Below, piece by piece: positions 16,448-29,922 of a stretch of DNA of 64,000 nt (position 1 is its first letter; the number at the start of each line of letters is the position of its first letter). This DNA is from an uncultured Bryobacteraceae bacterium (GTDB lineage: Bacteria; Acidobacteriota; Terriglobia; Bryobacterales; Bryobacteraceae): the NCBI GenBank assembly GCA_937924525.1, contig CALDSU010000010.1, positions 166,777 to 230,776 of the forward strand, in the 5' to 3' direction. Below the pieces are notes generated by a model. That model was not told the origin of the DNA, ran no database searches, and was given only the letters and a program-made list of their open reading frames with translations. The position numbers and the translations under genes were made by a program.

Positions 16448-18343
16448 TTATCTGCGCGGGCGCGGGCGCGGTCCCACGCGGCTCAGGTCGATGGGCTGGA
16501 AACCCATCCGCAACGCGGGCGACTCCGGATGCAGGCGGAAATCATAGCGGCCCGGGTTCACGAACAGCGGATCGGCCACCACGGAACCTTCGTCGTGCCC
16601 CGCCGCCTGCCACTCCTCCCACGAGCGCCCGGCAAAGCGCACCGGGCCGCGCAGGTCCCAGTACAGGTTCCCCTTCAGCTTGAACTGGTCGCCGCTCCAG
16701 TTGCTGCCCAGCAGCCGCCCCTGGTCAAAGTAAATGATGTTGCCGGTCAGGGTGAAGGACAAGTGCGGTTCGACGCGCGAACGCATGAGCTGATTCTCCC
16801 GGTTGAACGCGAAGATGTTATTGCGCACCAGGTTTTCGCGCCCGTAATGCTGGTGAAAACCCGCGCTCTTGCAGCGGTATACCACGTTGTTCTCAATCAG
16901 CATGTGCGAGGAGCCCTCGTCCGGATAAATTCCCCATCCGCCGTAAGTAAACGACGCCACGTCATGAATCAGGTTGTTGCGGATCACCGTGCCCGGCTGC
17001 ATGCCCAGCGTATAAATGCCGCCCATGTCGCTCAGCATCTCTTTGCCGATGTGGTGCAGGTGATTGAACTCGATGCGATTCTCCTTGGATTGATTGGGCC
17101 CGTAGCCCCAGGTCCAGCCTACGGAAATCGCGGTGTAGAAGAGGTCGTGAATGTGGTTGTGGCTGATCTCGTTGCGGCCGCTTTGGAGCACCCAGACGCC
17201 CACGGCGGGAGCGTACACCAGGCCGAGATCATGCAGGTGGTTATCCGTGATGGTGTTGCCGAAGTTCTGATCCGCCTCGTCCGGCCGCTGGACCGGTTCG
17301 CCAATCTTGATGCCTCCGCCGCCCATGTCGAAGACGTGATTGCCCACGATCCGGTTGCGTTTGGAGCCACGTCCGAACCAGATGGCATAGCCGCCGGAGT
17401 GGCTGAAAACGGAATCCTCGATGGCGCAGTCCTCCGCGCCCACGGCCTCCAGGAGCGCCGGGGCGGGAATGGCGGCCTGGGTGTCAGCGTAGCCGCCGGG
17501 CTCCATCGTCCAGTCGGCATGCGAGAACTGGAGGCCGCGAAAGATCACGCCGCGGACGAACGCGCCCTGTTCGGGACGGCCCTCCAGCCGGACGAGCTGC
17601 GGGAGGGAGGAGACGACGACTTCGTCCTTGGTGAGATCCTCGCCGGCCAGCGGCCAGTAGGAGACCACGCCCGCCTGCCTGTCGAGATACCACTCGCCCG
17701 GCGCGTCCAGCATATCGGGGGCGTTCTCGAGGTAGTAACGAGCGTCGGCCTCGCGGTTGGAGGGCCGCGGATCCTTGGCCAGCGTCGCCACCTGGCCCTC
17801 GACCTTCGTGAGGAGCATCCGGATATCGGCCCACGCCAGGAAGGCAATCGCCTCCACGTCGCCGCGCGCCGCCCACTCCGGCTTGATGTCCTGGCCGCGG
17901 AAGACGAGGCGGAACGGCTTGTCCTGCGAACTCGGGCCGAGAATGCGGTAGAAGCCGTAATTGGGCGTCCGCGCCCGCTGTGCGCGGCGCCCGCTGACGA
18001 AAAGCTGCCGGAACGGCTGCGCGCCCGCGGGGGCGGTCCAGACGTTGCCTTCTCCTTTGGTCCAGCCGCGGATCACCCGGCCGCCGCTGAACGCCGGGCG
18101 CGCGCCCGGTGCGGCTTCCCACACCGTGTGCGAGTCCTCCGGACCCAGCACGAGCGGCGCGGCCAGCGGATAGCGGCCGGTTTGGAGCTGAATCGTGATG
18201 GGACCGGCGACCCCTTTGCGGCGCAAAGCCCGGGCCGCGTCCCGCGCCGCCTCCGGCGTGGAGACGGGTCCGTCCGGAGACACCACGATGGTTTCCGCCA
18301 GCAGCAGGGGAGCCAATAAGAGAGCCGAAAGTGGCTTTAGCAT
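16448..18343 (-). CDS. Secreted right-handed parallel beta-helix protein
   Basis: A 631-residue protein with a signal peptide (MLKPLSALLLAPLLLAETIVV; about 16 residues). Residues 17-100 contain the VSPDGPVSTPEAARDAARALRR opening common in secreted beta-helix proteins; residues about 290-560 carry repeated right-handed beta-helix coils with N-rich turns (GNHVFDMGGGGIKIGE, NTITDNHLHDLG, RNEISHNHIHDL, IENNVVYRCKSAG, VRNNIFAFN). This fold is used by pectate lyase-like and other polysaccharide-cleaving enzymes, as well as by non-catalytic proteins; no catalytic set is obvious. It is likely outside the cell or periplasmic, and may serve glycan breakdown together with the nearby TonB receptor. Confidence 0.8.
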   Translation of the reverse strand: MLKPLSALLLAPLLLAETIVVSPDGPVSTPEAARDAARALRRKGVAGPITIQLQTGRYPLAAPLVLGPEDSHTVWEAAPGARPAFSGGRVIRGWTKGEGNVWTAPAGAQPFRQLFVSGRRAQRARTPNYGFYRILGPSSQDKPFRLVFRGQDIKPEWAARGDVEAIAFLAWADIRMLLTKVEGQVATLAKDPRPSNREADARYYLENAPDMLDAPGEWYLDRQAGVVSYWPLAGEDLTKDEVVVSSLPQLVRLEGRPEQGAFVRGVIFRGLQFSHADWTMEPGGYADTQAAIPAPALLEAVGAEDCAIEDSVFSHSGGYAIWFGRGSKRNRIVGNHVFDMGGGGIKIGEPVQRPDEADQNFGNTITDNHLHDLGLVYAPAVGVWVLQSGRNEISHNHIHDLFYTAISVGWTWGYGPNQSKENRIEFNHLHHIGKEMLSDMGGIYTLGMQPGTVIRNNLIHDVASFTYGGWGIYPDEGSSHMLIENNVVYRCKSAGFHQHYGRENLVRNNIFAFNRENQLMRSRVEPHLSFTLTGNIIYFDQGRLLGSNWSGDQFKLKGNLYWDLRGPVRFAGRSWEEWQAAGHDEGSVVADPLFVNPGRYDFRLHPESPALRMGFQPIDLSRVGPRPRPRR

Positions 18344-18419
18344 GGTGACTCCAGCCTATCGCGCGCTCTTGGCCGGCGGAAGCGTCGGTTCTCATGGATG
18401 CCGGCCGGGAGGAAGCGAA

Positions 18420-19313
18420 TCAGCGCCCGCAGTCTGCGCTGAGTGTTCCGCGACGCGGCGAACGGGCCACCACGCCGGGAGTGACGCCCCTCGCCTTCCG
18501 GAAACTGGCGACGAAGTGGCTGGGATCGCGGAACCCCAAATCGTAGGCGATCCGCTTCACCGACGAGAACTCGGGGGAACGAAGCGCCTCCTCGGCACGC
18601 CTTAGCAGCAGGCTCCGGTAACAGGCCGCCGGGGTATCGCCGTCGGTTGTGAGGGCGAAGGAAGCATAGAGTTCACGCCGGGTCACATTGAGCGCCTGAC
18701 AGAGGGCGTCGATGGAAAAGTCTCTCTTCCGCGTGGCGGCCATGTACTCCAGGGTCCGGATCAACCGCTGGCGCGGCATCGAACCGCGCGGCGCGGGGGA
18801 ATGCTCGCGAATCAGCAGGCGCGGCCAGGCACGCAGGACTTGCAGGGAGAGCGCGGTGGCAAGGCCCTCTATGATCCTCCTGGAAGGCGGACGCGACTCG
18901 GAGATCTCGCGCAGCAGCGCGTCCACCTGGGGTAGGGCTTCCGGCAGTGAGACTTTATGCATTAAAACGCATTGCCGCGCGGGGTGCTCGCGTTCAACGC
19001 CCGCGCGGCCAAGGAAATCGTGGAAAGCGGCGGCAGTGAACGTGAGCGCCACACCTTCCGTCCGCCGCCCGCCCGCCGCGTAGACGCTGGCATGGAGCGT
19101 GTTGCCATTCGTGATGAGGAAATCCCCTCTGTGGACGTGTTCGCGCGTGCCGAATTGAACGTAGTCGGTAGCTCCGTCCGCCAACGCGATCAGGGCATAC
19201 TCATCGTGCAGGTGGCTCGGCGTCTCGAATAAGTCGTGATAACGGAAATAGTTCACCTCCACACTGCCTTCCGTCGTATCCCAAAATGCGTTGAAGGAGC
19301 CAAACGAATTCAT
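18420..19313 (-). CDS. AraC-family transcriptional regulator
   Basis: A 297-residue regulator. The N-terminal half (about 1-150) is an AraC-type cupin ligand domain (PSHLHDEYALIALADG, RGDFLITNGNTLHA), and the C-terminal half (about 195-290) contains the two helix-turn-helix units, ending with the family signature SVKRIAYDLGFRDPSHFVASFRKARGVTPG. It is transcribed divergently from the TonB-dependent receptor gene 187 bases away, and a nested palindrome lies between the two, so local regulation of the receptor is likely. The ligand is unknown, probably a small carbon compound or glycan breakdown product. Confidence 0.92.
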   Translation of the reverse strand: MNSFGSFNAFWDTTEGSVEVNYFRYHDLFETPSHLHDEYALIALADGATDYVQFGTREHVHRGDFLITNGNTLHASVYAAGGRRTEGVALTFTAAAFHDFLGRAGVEREHPARQCVLMHKVSLPEALPQVDALLREISESRPPSRRIIEGLATALSLQVLRAWPRLLIREHSPAPRGSMPRQRLIRTLEYMAATRKRDFSIDALCQALNVTRRELYASFALTTDGDTPAACYRSLLLRRAEEALRSPEFSSVKRIAYDLGFRDPSHFVASFRKARGVTPGVVARSPRRGTLSADCGR

Positions 19314-19398
19314 GCCCGAAGTTTATCGCGAACTCTGGAAGGACAAACGGTGGCAACCGAGTACGGCTTAGTTTTCATGGAGAAAGAACGCGTTTGCC

Positions 19399-19424
19399 CA
19401 CGTTTGTCACGTGACTGAAACGTG
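19399..19424. promoter_or_regulatory. Nested palindrome between araC-type and TonB-receptor genes
   Basis: The perfect 10-base palindrome GTCACGTGAC (19406-19415) is embedded between CACGTTT (19399-19405) and its complement AAACGTG (19418-19424). The site lies about 86 bases before the AraC start and about 77 before the receptor start, a good position for an operator serving both genes. Which protein binds is inference. Confidence 0.5.
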
Positions 19425-19500
19425 CTCGGCGTCAAAACGCAAAACAACCTCTCATCGTACTCATTCACCTGTAATCTCCGCTTCGGAGAATGGCGGGCAT

Positions 19501-22500
19501 ATGAGGACTCGACTCGCAGCATGGCTGTTCGTGGCGGCAGGGTGGACCCTGCCGCTCTGCGCACAAACCACCACCGCAACTCTCCTGGGCACGATCCGCG
19601 ACTCCTCCGGCGCGGCGGTTCCCGGCGCGGCCGCCGCGGCGGAAAATGAACGCACAGGCATCGCGGTCCGCACCGTAGCCGATAGCGAAGGGAATTATCT
19701 CTTCGCCAACCTGCCGCCCGGATCTTACCGGCTGACGATAACCAAGGAGGGCTTCCGGACCTTGGAGGCTGGCGGCCTCATTCTATCGTTGAGTTCCACG
19801 GTCCGCCGCGACGCCGTGCTGGAAACCGGGGCGATCGAGCAGGCGGTCTCGGTGGTCGATTCGGTCCCGGTAATCGGTACGGACACCGCGAGCGTCCACA
19901 ATATCATGGAAGCCCGTCAGATTGTGTCTTTCCCCGTAAACGGGCGGACAGTCGACCGGCTGATTCAGTTCACGCCTGGCCACATGGGGACCAACAATGG
20001 ACAGCCCGAAATTGGCGGCGCGCCGCGTATCGGCGGCGCGTTCTGGAACGTGGACGGAGTGCCATACCAGGACGTTGCGCTGGGGCGCGCCGTGCCGACC
20101 GCGGGGGTGGGCCTCGGCCAGTTTCCCTCGCTGGACATGCTGGAAGAAGTGAAAGTCGAATCCACGCTGGCCAAGGCCGAGTACGAGGGTCCCGTCTCCG
20201 TCGGCTTGCTGACCAAATCAGGCACGAACCAGTTTCACGGTTCGCTGTTCTGGTTCAACCGCAACCGGGAGTTTTCCGCGCGTCCCTTCTACTTGAGCCT
20301 CGACCGGCCAAAGCCAGTCTTCAACCGCAATGAGTTTGGCGTGGTGCTCGGAGGACCAGTGCGCCGGAACCGGACCTTCTTCCAGTTTGGTTTCGAGGGC
20401 ATGCGGCGGCGCACCGCGCGCCTGATATCGCTCAGTGTCGGAACGCCGGCCATGCGCGGCGGCGACTTCACCGGCTTGCTGCCGCTCCGCGACCCGGCGA
20501 GCAGTGCGCCATTCCCAGGCAATCGGATTCCCGGCGCTCGCATCGACGGCCGTGCACAGCGTTTGCAAGAGTTTATTCCCCTACCCAACGCGGCGGGCAC
20601 CGGGGCGGCGGGAACCGGCATCAACTTTTTTGATGCTGTGGGCGAGCAACTCGATCATGACCGCTACACGCTCCGGGCCGACCACGTCCTGAGCGACCGC
20701 CACCGCCTGATGGTAAATCTAAACCACTCCGACAGTAGTCCCACGTTCCTCGCCGTGGGTACCCCCCGGAATTACGGCAACCTGGCGGACAACGGCCGGC
20801 GCACCAAGACGGGCAGCTTGGGATTGAACAGCAACTTCAGCCCGTCGCTTCTCAACGAGTTCCGTTATTCGTACTTCATGAATATGGAGTTCTTCCAAGG
20901 CCAGAACAAGGAGTTCAATCCGGCGAGCCTTGTGCCCGGCCTGTTCCAGCCTTTGTCCATCGGCGGCCTGCCTACGGTGACCATCGCCGGTTTCCAGGGC
21001 ATCTCCGACTTCGGTGGCGCCGACGGGCTGGCCCCGCAGATCACCAATCAGTTCTCGAACAATTTGACCAAGGTGGTGGGCCGGCACGCCTTTAAGGCCG
21101 GCGGCGAGTTCGCGTCCGTCCGGCAATCGCGTCCCCCTAACACGGAGGCGCCCTCCTTCGGACAGTTCAACTTCAACGGACGCTACACCAACAACGGCTA
21201 CGGCGATTTCCTGCTGGGCGCGCCGGTCGAGACCGCCCGCGCCCGGCCCAGCCTGGTATCCCTGCTTCACTACGTGCGGTGGGCGGGATACCTGCAAGAC
21301 GACTGGAAAGTCAACGCGCGCTTGACCCTTAACCTTGGCGTGCGCTTCGTCGGGCAAACCGGGCCGGCCGAACGCGACGGCAGCATGTCGAACTTCGACC
21401 TCGCCAGCGGGCGTTTCGTAGTGCGCTCGGAGAGCGGCCAAGTCCCTCGCCAGTCGATTCCGCGCCTGCTCGAGGCCTATCCCATCGGCCGATCCGAAGA
21501 CATCGGCTGGGGCAGCACGCTGATTCAGGGCGATCAAAACAATGTCGCGCCTCGCATCGGGTTCGCTTATCGGCCGTTCGCAAACAACAAGACCTCTGTC
21601 CGTGGCGGCTACGGTCTTTACTACATTCTCGGATACCACGGGTACGGGCTTTTCGGTACCTTTTTCGCCAATCCGACGTTTTTCTTCTCGGAATCCTTCG
21701 AAGCTCCCGCGGGCAACACTCCGGGCCTCTCGCTGGAGAATCCGTTTCCCGGCACGGGCGCGATCTCGGCCAACCCTCGCGTACTGGCCGTGGACCGGCG
21801 CATGCGCCTTGGCTACTCGCAGCAATGGGCGCTGTCCCTTGAGCGCGAGCTGGCCGCCAACGTCGGCTTGCGCCTCTCTTACGTGGGCAACAAGGGAAAC
21901 AACCTGCACCGTTCGCAGACCAACTGGAATCTTCCGCGCGTGCAGCAGGCGGGCACGATTCAATCGCAACGGCCATTCCAGCCGTGGGGCAACATTCCCG
22001 CGCTGGTGTTCGACGGCCAAAGCATCACCCACCAGATGCAGGTCGAGTTGACGCAGCGCTACCGCTGGGGGCTGCAATTCCAGTCAAGCTATACGTGGAA
22101 TCGGTCGCTGGATAACGTTCCCAGCGGAGGACTGACACAGAACCCTTACGACTACGCGTTGGACCGAGGCAACGCGGACGGTATCCGGCGGCATGCTTTA
22201 TATCTCGCCGCCCTCTACGATCTTCCGTTCGGCGGCCGGACCGGACGTAAGGCGGAACGCTACCTGTTTGGCGGCTGGACCCTATCCACGGCTCTGCAAG
22301 CGCGGGGAGGCGCTCCGTTCAGCGTGACCTTCACGCCAACACAGGCGGGATGGTTCGCCACCCGCGCCGATGTCGTGCCCGGCGTCCAACCCTACCCGGC
22401 GGCTCAAACTGAGGACCAGTGGTTCAATGCGGCGGCCTTCCGGGTGCCGGAGCCCTTCACCTTCGGCAACAGCGCGCGGAACCTGCTCTTCGGACCCGGG

Positions 22501-22710
22501 CAAACCATTCTGGACCTGGCACTGTTCAAAAACGTGCCGGTCACCGAGAAGTGGACCGTGCAGTTCCGCGCGGAAGCGTTCAACCTGCCAAACTCGCCGA
22601 GTTTTGGCCAGCCCTCCGCCAACATTTCCTTCCCGCAGAACGTAGGCCGTATTCGCAGTTCCTCGGTGGCGGAGCGCAATCTCCAGTTTGCGCTAAAGTT
22701 GCTCTTCTGA
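19501..22710 (+). CDS. Oar-like TonB-dependent outer membrane receptor with carboxypeptidase-regulatory N-domain
   Basis: A 1069-residue protein. The ATG at 19501 gives a signal peptide ending at LCAQTT (about residue 19); 30 additional in-frame codons upstream do not. Residues 19-105 are a carboxypeptidase-regulatory-like beta domain (TATLLGTIRDSSGAAVPGA, GNYLFANLPPGSYRLTITKEGF). Residues about 110-240 form the plug (GRTVDRLIQFTPGH, YEGPVSVGLLTKSGTNQFHGSLFWFNRN), and the rest is a barrel with many aromatic-rich strands (APRIGFAYRPFANNKTSVRGG, LRLSYVGNKGNNLHRS) ending in LQFALKLLF, the terminal aromatic typical of outer-membrane proteins. Such receptors are numerous in Solibacter-like acidobacteria and probably import oligosaccharides or other nutrients. 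The next gene overlaps by one base. Confidence 0.92.
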   Translation: MRTRLAAWLFVAAGWTLPLCAQTTTATLLGTIRDSSGAAVPGAAAAAENERTGIAVRTVADSEGNYLFANLPPGSYRLTITKEGFRTLEAGGLILSLSSTVRRDAVLETGAIEQAVSVVDSVPVIGTDTASVHNIMEARQIVSFPVNGRTVDRLIQFTPGHMGTNNGQPEIGGAPRIGGAFWNVDGVPYQDVALGRAVPTAGVGLGQFPSLDMLEEVKVESTLAKAEYEGPVSVGLLTKSGTNQFHGSLFWFNRNREFSARPFYLSLDRPKPVFNRNEFGVVLGGPVRRNRTFFQFGFEGMRRRTARLISLSVGTPAMRGGDFTGLLPLRDPASSAPFPGNRIPGARIDGRAQRLQEFIPLPNAAGTGAAGTGINFFDAVGEQLDHDRYTLRADHVLSDRHRLMVNLNHSDSSPTFLAVGTPRNYGNLADNGRRTKTGSLGLNSNFSPSLLNEFRYSYFMNMEFFQGQNKEFNPASLVPGLFQPLSIGGLPTVTIAGFQGISDFGGADGLAPQITNQFSNNLTKVVGRHAFKAGGEFASVRQSRPPNTEAPSFGQFNFNGRYTNNGYGDFLLGAPVETARARPSLVSLLHYVRWAGYLQDDWKVNARLTLNLGVRFVGQTGPAERDGSMSNFDLASGRFVVRSESGQVPRQSIPRLLEAYPIGRSEDIGWGSTLIQGDQNNVAPRIGFAYRPFANNKTSVRGGYGLYYILGYHGYGLFGTFFANPTFFFSESFEAPAGNTPGLSLENPFPGTGAISANPRVLAVDRRMRLGYSQQWALSLERELAANVGLRLSYVGNKGNNLHRSQTNWNLPRVQQAGTIQSQRPFQPWGNIPALVFDGQSITHQMQVELTQRYRWGLQFQSSYTWNRSLDNVPSGGLTQNPYDYALDRGNADGIRRHALYLAALYDLPFGGRTGRKAERYLFGGWTLSTALQARGGAPFSVTFTPTQAGWFATRADVVPGVQPYPAAQTEDQWFNAAAFRVPEPFTFGNSARNLLFGPGQTILDLALFKNVPVTEKWTVQFRAEAFNLPNSPSFGQPSANISFPQNVGRIRSSSVAERNLQFALKLLF

Positions 22711-23726
22711 TGCGCCCTGTCTACTTGCGCGCCGGCGCGTTAACGATGTTGGTCGCGGCGGCTTGGTGGATGCCCGCCGACCCCGCGCCGCCGGCAGCCG
22801 GCGCGCTGCGCTGGTACAAAGGCAATCTCCACGCCCACACGGTTAACAGCGATGGCGACTCCACGCCGGCGCAGGTGATCCAGTGGTACCGCGAACATGG
22901 CTACCACTTTCTCGTGCTATCCGACCACAACTACCTGACCGAGACCGGCGCTCTGCAAAAAGTGTACGGGGCGCGCGAGCGTTTTACCTTGATCCCCGGC
23001 GAGGAAGTCACCAACACCCATGAGCACAAAGAAATCCACGTAAACGCTTACGGACTGCGCGAGGAAGTACCGCCGCAGCAGGGCGCGACCGTCCTGGACG
23101 TCTTGCAGAAAAGTATTGACGCCATCCGGCGGGCGGGCGGTTTGGCCTCCGTCAATCATCCCAACTACACGTGGGCGCTCAGTTCCCGCGAACTCAAGGC
23201 CGCCACCGGCTACCGGCTGTTCGAGGTGTTCAACGGGAGCTGGTCGGTGGGAAACCGGGGAGGCGGCGGGCGAGAATCCCACGAGGAGATGTGGGACGCC
23301 GTCTTGGCGTCCGGTCGGCGGCTCTACGGCATCGCGGTGGATGACGCACACGACTTCCAGGCCTATGGCAAGGCGCTGCCTTATCCCCCGACTCTGCCAG
23401 GAACAGGCTGGATTCACGTGCGCGCGCCCGAGTTGACGCCCGCCGCGATTCTAAGTGCACTGGAAGCCGGCGATTTCTATGCTTCCACTGGCGCGCAGAT
23501 CGAGGACGTGCGCGCGACTTCCCGCGAGCTCGCGCTCCGAATCAAACCGGTGCGGGACAACCGTTATCGGACGTTCTTCATCGGCCGCGGCGGCCGCGTG
23601 CTGGCTTCTAGTGAAGATCTGACGCCCGTCTATAGGTTCGAAGGCGATGAGGGTTACGTGCGCGCCCGCGTGGAGGCCTCCACCGGCGGCAACGCCTGGG
23701 TCCAGCCGGTGTTCGTCCACCGTTGA
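22710..23726 (+). CDS. Secreted PHP-domain (polymerase and histidinol phosphatase fold) protein
   Basis: A 338-residue protein whose ATG overlaps the receptor stop codon (TGATG). It has an N-terminal hydrophobic segment (about 7-25, probable signal peptide), then the PHP metal motifs: NLHAHTVNSDGDSTP (residues about 40-54), HFLVLSDHNYLTE, IPGEEVT, and VNHPNYTW. The downstream AVDDAHDF segment supplies the last ligand region. This trinuclear-metal fold hydrolyses phosphoesters or other bonds; an exported version coupled to a TonB receptor suggests processing of a compound taken up by that receptor. The exact reaction is not evident. Confidence 0.85.
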   Translation: MRPVYLRAGALTMLVAAAWWMPADPAPPAAGALRWYKGNLHAHTVNSDGDSTPAQVIQWYREHGYHFLVLSDHNYLTETGALQKVYGARERFTLIPGEEVTNTHEHKEIHVNAYGLREEVPPQQGATVLDVLQKSIDAIRRAGGLASVNHPNYTWALSSRELKAATGYRLFEVFNGSWSVGNRGGGGRESHEEMWDAVLASGRRLYGIAVDDAHDFQAYGKALPYPPTLPGTGWIHVRAPELTPAAILSALEAGDFYASTGAQIEDVRATSRELALRIKPVRDNRYRTFFIGRGGRVLASSEDLTPVYRFEGDEGYVRARVEASTGGNAWVQPVFVHR

Positions 23727-23784
23727 GATTTATCCATATCCTGGAAGCAGGCCGAAAATCCGATCCCCCTCCGTCCCGCGCGGC

Positions 23785-25203
23785 TTACTCCGGCAGATGG
23801 GACGAACCGGTGAGATAGACGTCAATGGCCCGGGCGGCCTTGCGCCCTTCCGCGATCGCCCAGACCACCAGCGACTGGCCGCGGCGCATGTCGCCGGCCG
23901 CGAATACGCCGGGCTGTGACGTCATCCAATCCGCGTCCACTTTCACATTCCCCCGCCCGTCCAGCTCGCAGCCCAATTGCTCCAGCATCCCGTGGCGGAC
24001 CGGTCCGGTGAAGCCCATCGCCAGCAGGACCAGGTCCACGTCGAGCGCGAATTCCGTACCCGGAACCGGTTCGAACTTGGGCGGGGGACCGACCCGCACC
24101 GCGTGCAGTTGCCGCACGTTGCCTTCCGCGTCGCCGGTGAAGTGCGTGGTGGAAACGCTCCACTCCCGGATGCCGCCTTCCTCGTGAGAGCTCTCCACCC
24201 GCAGTTGCATGGGCCACAGGGGCCACGGCGTCTGTGGCGCGCGCTCGGCGGGCGGCATGGGCAGCAGCTCGAACTGGTGGACCGACAGCGCCTTCTGGCG
24301 GTGCGACGTGCCTAGGCAATCCGCGCCGGTGTCTCCGCCGCCGATGATCACCACGCGCTTGCCGGTGGCCAGGATCGGGTCCGGCACCGTGTCGCCCTCG
24401 CAGCGGCGATTGGCCTGCGGCAAGAACTCCATGGCGAAATGGATGCCGCGCAATTCGCGCCCCGGCACCCGCAAGTCGCGCGGCTGTTCCGCGCCGCCGG
24501 CCAGCAACACGGCGTCGTAGTCCCGGCGCAGCTCTGCCGCGGGCATGTCGCGCCCCACGTGGGCGTTCACGACGAACCGCACCCCCTCGGCCCGCATCTG
24601 CTGCACGCGGCGGTCGATCAGGTGTTTCTCCATCTTGAAGTTCGGGATGCCGTAGCGCAGCAGGCCGCCGATGCGGTCGGCCTTTTCGAATACCGTGACG
24701 TCGTGGCCGGCGCGCGCCAGTTGCTGGGCCGCGGCGAGACCCGCCGGGCCGGAACCCACTACCGCCACGCGCTTGCCGGTCTTGCGCGCGGGCGGCTCGG
24801 GCACGATCCAGCCGTTCTCCCAGGCGCGGTCGACAATGGTCTTCTCGATGTTTTTGATCGTGACGGCGGGCTCGTTGATGCCCAGCACGCAAGCCGCTTC
24901 GCACGGCGCCGGACAGATGCGCCCGGTGAACTCGGGAAAATTGTTCGTCGCGTGCAACACCCGGATCGCTTCGCGCCACCGGCCGCGATACACCAAATCA
25001 TTCCAGTCCGGAATGATATTGTTCACCGGACAGCCGGTATGACAGAACGGGATGCCGCAGTCCATACACCGCGCGCCCTGCGTCTGGACGCGTTCGAGCG
25101 GGAAGGGCTGATAAATCTCAAACCAATCGTTGACGCGCTCGGCTACCGGGCGGCGGTCCGGCAACTCGCGCGTATACTCCAGGAATCCAGTGTTCTTTCC
25201 CAT
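23785..25203 (-). CDS. gltD: Glutamate synthase (NADPH) small subunit
   Basis: A 472-residue GltD. The N-terminal region has two 4Fe-4S motifs ([23 protein letters not shown], residues 46-68, and [14 protein letters not shown], about 95-108), then the FAD-binding motif [23 protein letters not shown] (about 148-170) and the NADPH-binding motif [19 protein letters not shown] (about 283). It passes electrons from NADPH to the large subunit for synthesis of two glutamates from glutamine and 2-oxoglutarate. It lies 12 bases downstream of gltB on the same strand and ends convergently with the PHP gene. Confidence 0.97.
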   Translation of the reverse strand: MGKNTGFLEYTRELPDRRPVAERVNDWFEIYQPFPLERVQTQGARCMDCGIPFCHTGCPVNNIIPDWNDLVYRGRWREAIRVLHATNNFPEFTGRICPAPCEAACVLGINEPAVTIKNIEKTIVDRAWENGWIVPEPPARKTGKRVAVVGSGPAGLAAAQQLARAGHDVTVFEKADRIGGLLRYGIPNFKMEKHLIDRRVQQMRAEGVRFVVNAHVGRDMPAAELRRDYDAVLLAGGAEQPRDLRVPGRELRGIHFAMEFLPQANRRCEGDTVPDPILATGKRVVIIGGGDTGADCLGTSHRQKALSVHQFELLPMPPAERAPQTPWPLWPMQLRVESSHEEGGIREWSVSTTHFTGDAEGNVRQLHAVRVGPPPKFEPVPGTEFALDVDLVLLAMGFTGPVRHGMLEQLGCELDGRGNVKVDADWMTSQPGVFAAGDMRRGQSLVVWAIAEGRKAARAIDVYLTGSSHLPE

Positions 25204-25215
25204 CGCGGTCAGACC

Positions 25216-29808
<4,593 letters not shown>

Positions 29809-29843
29809 GGTTCGAATCCGTCTTCCGCGAGGAGATAAAAGAC

Positions 29844-29872
29844 ACTATAACAGGTTGCGTAGTATTAGACAA
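29844..29872 (-). promoter_or_regulatory. Promoter of gltBD
   Basis: On the minus strand -35 TTGTCT (29872-29867) and -10 TATAGT (29849-29844) are 17 bases apart. The predicted start of transcription is about 29 bases before the gltB ATG at 29808. The -35 region and the spacer are covered by the first copy of an approximately 25-base-spaced direct repeat (see the next entry). Confidence 0.55.
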
Positions 29873-29896
29873 TAAAAAGTTGCGTGGGTCTTGACA
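29854..29896. repeat. Direct repeat in the gltB/lysR divergent region
   Basis: GTTGCGTAGTATTAGACA (29854-29871) and GTTGCGTGGGTCTTGACA (29879-29896) match at 13 of 18 positions and are spaced 25 bases apart. The first covers the gltB promoter spacer and -35; the second ends in the TTGACA -35 box of the LysR gene. Two half-sites of this kind suit a LysR-type regulator. Function is inference. Confidence 0.4.
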
Positions 29897-29918
29897 TTAG
29901 CTCTGCTTATGCTACGAT
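29891..29918 (+). promoter_or_regulatory. Candidate promoter of the LysR gene
   Basis: TTGACA (29891-29896) and TACGAT (29913-29918) are separated by 16 bases. Transcription would start around 29925, almost at the GTG codon at 29923, so the regulator may be translated from a leaderless or very short message. Confidence 0.4.
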
Positions 29919-29922
29919 CGCG

